64,000 nucleotides of DNA from Isoetes taiwanensis (taxonomy: Eukaryota > Streptophyta > Lycopodiopsida > Isoetales > Isoetaceae), in NCBI GenBank assembly GCA_021234155.1, contig JAJEKV010000049.1, positions 3,067,487 through 3,131,486 on the forward strand, given 5' to 3'. Positions within the stretch are counted from its first letter, which is position 1, and each line of letters begins with the position of its first letter. The position numbers and the translations under genes were made by a program. Below the pieces are notes generated by a model. The model searched no databases. It worked only from the letters and a program-made list of their open reading frames with translations, and was not told the origin of the DNA. Shown piece by piece: positions 60,160-64,000 of the stretch.

Positions 60160-61122
60160 ATGGGTTTCCGAGTCCTCCTTTCTGTTGCTCTGTTTTGTGC
60201 CTCTATTCTACTCTCAAATGCCAGGCCTTCTCACCATCGCCATCTAGCCGAGCTTGTGCAGCAGCCTTCTGTGGTGCTTAATTACCACAAAGGCCCCCTT
60301 TTGTCTGGCCAGGGAACCCTCAATGTTTATCTCATATGGTATGGTTCCTTCACTCCTGCTCAACGGGCTATTGTCAAAGATTTCCTCGCATCATTTTCAT
60401 CCGTCGATAAGAAAACCCCCTCCGTTAGTTCCTGGTGGAAAAAAACTTCTGGCTATAAAGATGCTGCAGGAAAATCTGTTCTGGAATCTGTGAAATTGGG
60501 AGCAGAATCATCTGATTCGTATTCGCTTGGTAAAAATCTGAAGAAGTTGGATATGGAGAATCTGGTAAAGCAGGCATCCAATTCTAAGCCCTTTGCCGGA
60601 GGATCAAATGCTCTCTATCTGCTCCTCACTTCTGATGATGTCAATGTAGAAGGCTTCTGTGTGCAAACTTGTGCTTCGCATTCCTCAATCAAAAGCGATA
60701 AAAAGCAAGCAATTCCATATGCTTGGGTTGGAAACTCAGCAGCCCAATGCCCTGGCAAATGCGCCTGGCCATTTGCAAGCGCCAAGAATTATTTTGGGCC
60801 TGATACAAAGCCACTGATTGCACCAAATGGAGATGTGGGTATTGACGGAATGATCATAAACATTGCTACCATAGTAGCTGGGACTGCCACAAATCCTTTC
60901 ACCAATGGATACTATCAAGGAGATGCTAAGGCCCCATTAGAAGCTGCTACAGCTTGCACAGGCATATTTGGAAAGGGTTCTTACTCTGGTTATCCAGGAG
61001 ATCTGTTGGTGGACAAAAAGAGTGGTGCCAGTTTCAATGCTTATGGTGTTGGAAGCAGAGCATTTCTTTTACCTGCCTTGTGGGATCCGTCCACTAGCAG
61101 CTGTGCTTATCCTTCACCATAG
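60160..61122 (+). CDS. EXORDIUM-like protein (PHI-1 family), intact
   Basis: 320 codons, single exon. It starts with a signal peptide (MGFRVLLSVALFCASILLSNA, likely cut before RPSHHRH), so the product should be secreted to the cell wall. The rest is one PHI-1/EXORDIUM domain (Pfam PF04674): LNYHKGPLLSG (~40-50), YLIWYGSFTPAQRAIVKDFL (~57-76), SWWKKTSGY, LYLLLTSDDVNVEGFCVQTC (~148-167), YAWVGNSAAQCPGKCAWPFA, DGMIINIATIVAGTATNPF and a C-terminal GSRAFLLPALWDP. Length and order are typical of the family, which is linked to cell expansion and growth responses to brassinosteroid, phosphate and sugar status. It is very similar to the split gene at 28243-34043 (same length, scattered substitutions). 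A TATA box sits 75-80 bp upstream. The only gene in the window that looks complete and host-like. Confidence 0.96.
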   Translation: MGFRVLLSVALFCASILLSNARPSHHRHLAELVQQPSVVLNYHKGPLLSGQGTLNVYLIWYGSFTPAQRAIVKDFLASFSSVDKKTPSVSSWWKKTSGYKDAAGKSVLESVKLGAESSDSYSLGKNLKKLDMENLVKQASNSKPFAGGSNALYLLLTSDDVNVEGFCVQTCASHSSIKSDKKQAIPYAWVGNSAAQCPGKCAWPFASAKNYFGPDTKPLIAPNGDVGIDGMIINIATIVAGTATNPFTNGYYQGDAKAPLEAATACTGIFGKGSYSGYPGDLLVDKKSGASFNAYGVGSRAFLLPALWDPSTSSCAYPSP

Positions 61123-61500
61123 CCTGCACTCTTTGTAGATTGTAGAGACCATTTTTTGTAGCCTGTAAATATATTCCTGAGATTTAATGTAAATGAGCTC
61201 TTAAGATCAAGCTAATATATAAGTATGTCATAACCAAAGACCCCATTCAACTCCAATATTTTAGAAGCTTACGAATTGACAGCCCCATCGATTTGGAATT
61301 TCTAGAAATGTTCCAAAAAAAAACTTTAAAATTTCAACAAAGAATATATTAGCTGCAATCTGTCATTTCAATAGCCCATAACTCATACCACCACATCAAA
61401 AATGATGCCCACATCCTCCTTAAAATACCCCCTTTTGGAAATGGGGATTGACTAGCAAAGGATAATTTTTTGAGGAGAAGAGGATTTTAGTTCTATGTTA
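61123..61500 (+). other. 3' flank of the EXORDIUM-like gene
   Basis: 61123-61200 is probably 3' UTR (TGTAGCCTGTAAATATATTC; TTTAATGTAAATGAGC). Its first ~20 bases resemble the 3' flank of the split gene (CATAGCCTGCACT). No canonical AATAAA was seen close by. 61250-61500 holds nothing I can name. Confidence 0.5.
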
Positions 61501-62100
61501 GGGGTAATGAGGGAGTAATAGGGGGATTGTAATTTATACCATAGGGATTTTCTATAAAAAATGAAGAATGGAGGATGAGGAGAAATGGGGTAGTCAGGGG
61601 TACTAGGGGTAATGATGGAGTAATAAGGGGATTGCAATTTAGAACATGGGGATTCCTTAAAAAAAATGAAGAATGGGGGATGAGGAGAAACGGGGGTAGT
61701 TAGGGTTAGTAGGGGTAATGAGGGAGTAATGGGGATTGCAATTTAGAACGTGGGGGATTTTTCTCAGAAGAGATGAAGAATGGTGGATGCGGAGAAATGG
61801 GGTAGTCAGGGCTACTAGGGGTAATGAAGGAGTAATAGGAGGATTGCAATTTAGAATATGAGGATTTCTACTAAAAAAATGAGGAATGGGGGATGACGAG
61901 AAATGGGGTAGCCAGGGTTAGTAGGGGTAATGAGAGAGCAATGGAGGATTGCAATTTACAATGGGGAATTGCAATTTATAATGGGGGATAAGATTAGTAA
62001 GGGTAATGAGGGCCTAATGGGGGAATTGCAATTTAGAATGGGGGATGAGGAGAATGGGGATGAGGAGAAATGGGGATTCACATGAAAAGGGAATGAAGAA
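61501..62100. repeat. Minisatellite, ~106-bp unit, about 5.5 copies
   Basis: Units start GGGGTAATGA at 61501, 61606, 61712, 61818 and 61924, with a shortened unit from 62001. Each contains GGATTGCAATTTAGAA, ATGAAGAATGGGGGATGAGG and GGGTAGTCAGGG-type blocks. The plus strand is G-rich. Confidence 0.93.
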
Positions 62101-62237
62101 AAGGGAGGATGAGGATTATATTTAAGTTAATATTTCAGTAGTGGGTGTTGCTTTAGATTGCCAATTTGAGAACACCACTAATATAACTAATAACATTTAA
62201 ACCTTTGCAATAATCTTATTAATACTTATTATACTAG

Positions 62238-62573
62238 TCAAAAGATTACATGTTGGTCCGTAAGTGGCTGAATTAGCTCATACCCTAGAATCTTTGTATC
62301 ATCGTATGGCACAGGGATGAACTTTTGAACTAGAGAGTTAATAAACCTGGTCTTTCCAAAGGCTATATCTAAGAAAAGGATCCATGCCTCTGTAAATGGA
62401 TCTTTGTTACCTCGATAGAAGTAGTTTGCCATGTAGTAACTCTTTAGCTCTCCAACATATTCATGAACAAAGATTGTTGATATATTACCCTTGGGCTCTA
62501 TATGGTTTTCCTCACTTAACTCTTGTGACGCACTAGGATCCGAACAAAGCTCCCTCGAGAAGACAACCTGTAC
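62238..62573 (-). CDS. Possible terminal exon of an unknown gene
   Basis: On the minus strand TTCTTTTGCAG precedes 62573, a strong 3' splice acceptor. From there 111 codons run to a stop at 62238 (VQVVFSRELCSDPSAS; YYMANYFYRGNKDPFTEAWI; FGKTRFINSLVQKFIPVPYD). The aromatic-rich, codon-like composition suggests a real exon, but I do not recognise the family. The region upstream (right) is the hairpin array, where no further exon is evident. It could also be part of a transposon or a decayed gene. Confidence 0.35.
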   Translation of the reverse strand, partial: VQVVFSRELCSDPSASQELSEENHIEPKGNISTIFVHEYVGELKSYYMANYFYRGNKDPFTEAWILFLDIAFGKTRFINSLVQKFIPVPYDDTKILGYELIQPLTDQHVIF

Positions 62574-62599
62574 CTGCAAAAGAACAAACAGAACCACAG

Positions 62600-63950
62600 C
62601 TTGGGGGGACTCGTACCACCACCAAGTGAGTGATACAAATGAAGGGATTGATCTCTGGACCAACACTAGGGAGCCTGCCTCAAAGCTATGCACCACAACA
62701 AAAAAGGAAGCTCAACAAGATCAAGGCACTTGGGGGGACTCTTACCTCCACCAAGCACGATATACAAATTATGGTATTGAACGCATGATCCCAAGCCCCT
62801 GGGCAAACACCTTAACTAGGCACTTAAACCACTAAGGCTAGGCCACCAAACATAAAAGAAAGAACATAGCAAGCTAAAATATTCATGGAGGGACTCGTAC
62901 CTCCACCATGAAAATAAAACAGAGCAAAAATAAAAGCACTAACCATGGGGGGATGAGCTCACCACCAACCGTGAGATACATGGCAAGGGATTGACCCCTT
63001 GACCACTAGCTAAAGAGCTTGCCTCTCAGCCACGCACCACAACCAAGAAGGATGGGCCGACTAAAATAATAAAAACCAGACAAGAACCTTGAAGGCAAAG
63101 AGAACCTCCCACAAAACCTGCAAACATATCCAAAAATAACCATAACACTTGGGGGGACTCATACCTCCACCAAGTGTACTATACATACTTAGGTATTGAA
63201 CCCATGATCCCTAGCTTTGGGGAATGCCCCTTGGCTAAGCACCATAACCACAAGGGCTAGGGGTCAAAGCATGGAGCTGGGGGGCATTTTTGCGCCAGCC
63301 AAGCACCCCCTAAGCACCTAATGTTGAAAACTTTACTTATTTTTATCTTTTTTTCTATAACTCCGATGAAGCTGAAATTTTGTATTCCAAGGCGTAATAT
63401 GAATGCGTTTTAGGGAAAAATATCAAAAAAATAAAAGAAAAATATTTTTCAAAAATACAAAGAAAATAGCCCTAGAAAGCACCCACTAAGCACCATGTGT
63501 CGCTGACACAAAAAGTGTCCCCCACCTCCATGCTTTTACCCCTAGGCAACAAGATAAAGAGCAACAAAGAACAATATACTGGTAGCCAAGATATTCATGA
63601 GGGGACTCGTACCTCCATCATGAATAAAGCGGCATCCAAACCATACAATTATAACACATCACCACCTTTAAAGAATCGAACCCACCACCTGAGGCCCCTA
63701 AACTTTGAATCTAGCCCCCTTAGCCCATTAAGGCAAGGGGGAAAAGTAAAAAACACAAGCCACTAGAGGAATAAGTAGAAGAAAGTGGCTAGGGGGGATT
63801 CATACCTCCACCTTGGCCAAAAGATACATGAGAATAGCCCCTAGGGTCAAATAAGCAAGTCCAATGGAAACCTAACCTTATTTATAAAGGAAATCCAACC
63901 AGGGGAACTTTGGAAAAAAGGCTGGGGGGACTCGTAACTCCACCATGGCC
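62600..63950 (-). repeat. Array of eight short hairpins with a constant core, partly beside tRNA-like boxes
   Basis: Hairpins lie at 62600-62626, 62729-62755, 62882-62912, 62943-62970 (degenerate), 63145-63177, 63593-63625, 63786-63819 and 63920-63950. In seven of them a 17-nt core, GGGGACTCGTACCTCCA or a near variant, separates two stem arms. The arms differ between copies but stay complementary: CTTGG/CCAAG, TTCATGG/CCATGAA, ACACTTGG/CCAAGTGT, ATTCATGA/TCATGAAT. On the minus strand several copies follow sequences like RNA polymerase III boxes, for example TGGCTGAGAGG (A box, 63032-63022), and GGGTTCAATACC (63203-63192) and GGGTTCGATTC (63683-63673) as B boxes. This suggests a tRNA-derived SINE family or a decayed tRNA-like array. 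The spacing (61-448 bp) is irregular. Confidence 0.65.
63255..63547. repeat. Fold-back (MITE-like) unit with ~32-bp inverted ends
   Basis: 63255-63286 and 63516-63547 are inverted repeats matching at about 27-28 of 32 positions (arms contain AAAGCATGGAG and CTCCATGCTTTT). Between them lie AT-rich DNA and two direct copies of AAGCACCC(C/A)CTAAGCACC. No coding sequence. Target duplications are unclear. It sits inside the hairpin array. Confidence 0.55.
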
Positions 63951-64000
63951 AGAGAATTACATAACATAACATCAACCCCTAGGGACAACAATGGAAACCT

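Noticed and set aside
62600..63950. CRISPR array
   Set aside because: Spacing varies from 61 to 448 bp, the stems change between copies, there are no cas genes, and the surroundings are plant nuclear DNA.
62600..63950. Functional tRNA genes
   Set aside because: A and B box-like motifs exist, but no unit forms a full cloverleaf with a paired acceptor stem and anticodon arm that I can draw.

Overview
This is nuclear DNA from a land plant with a large, repeat-rich genome. The evidence is plant-type CACTA, Ty3/gypsy, Ty1/copia, L1-like LINE and Helitron elements, TTTAGGG-type telomere motifs, and a plant-specific EXORDIUM-like (PHI-1) cell-wall gene family. No bacterial, organellar or viral region was seen. 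The species cannot be fixed from sequence alone.

Layout. 1-9357 is a nested stack: a Ty3/gypsy element (minus strand; primer-binding site, gag, protease, start of RT) is cut inside RT by a CACTA transposon ('A', right end at 6000). The tnp2 gene of A is cut in turn by a second CACTA element ('B', right end at 2342). The rest of all three lies left of the window. CACTA A carries, next to tnp2, a spliced gene whose protein looks like a SET-domain methyltransferase, with five telomere-type repeats just upstream. 9358-15405 is a 5'-truncated L1-like LINE (minus) inserted in the gypsy LTR. 15406-16300 holds small local duplications. 16310-20618 is a different LINE with a (TATTC)n tail. 20690-22540 is a decayed gene-like region of unknown identity. 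22628-28242 has a GATA microsatellite and two Helitron-type 3' ends but no supportable gene.

28243-34043 is an EXORDIUM-like gene (minus) split by a very young copia element (28833-33665; LTRs identical by eye, 5-bp target duplication). 36590-42930 is a second copy of the L1-like LINE family, followed by LINE and gypsy scraps to 44520. From 44565 to 60160 the window holds repeated copies of the region upstream of an EXORDIUM-like gene: copy A (45472-45694 plus 50051-50800, split by a 4.36-kb Helitron), copy B (56702-57655) and copy C (59076-60159). Only copy C leads into an intact gene (60160-61122, 320 codons). Copies A and B have no gene body.

61501-62100 is a 106-bp minisatellite. 62238-62573 could be the last exon of an unknown gene. 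62600-63950 is an irregular array of eight hairpins, most with a constant 17-nt core and covarying stems, partly next to tRNA-like A and B boxes, together with a 293-bp fold-back unit.

How it fits together: the only gene that looks intact, and the likely host gene here, is the EXORDIUM-like gene at 60160. A sister copy was recently knocked out by copia. Almost everything else is mobile DNA. The CACTA-borne SET-like gene, the hairpin array and the Helitron with its empty site in the same window deserve the most attention.
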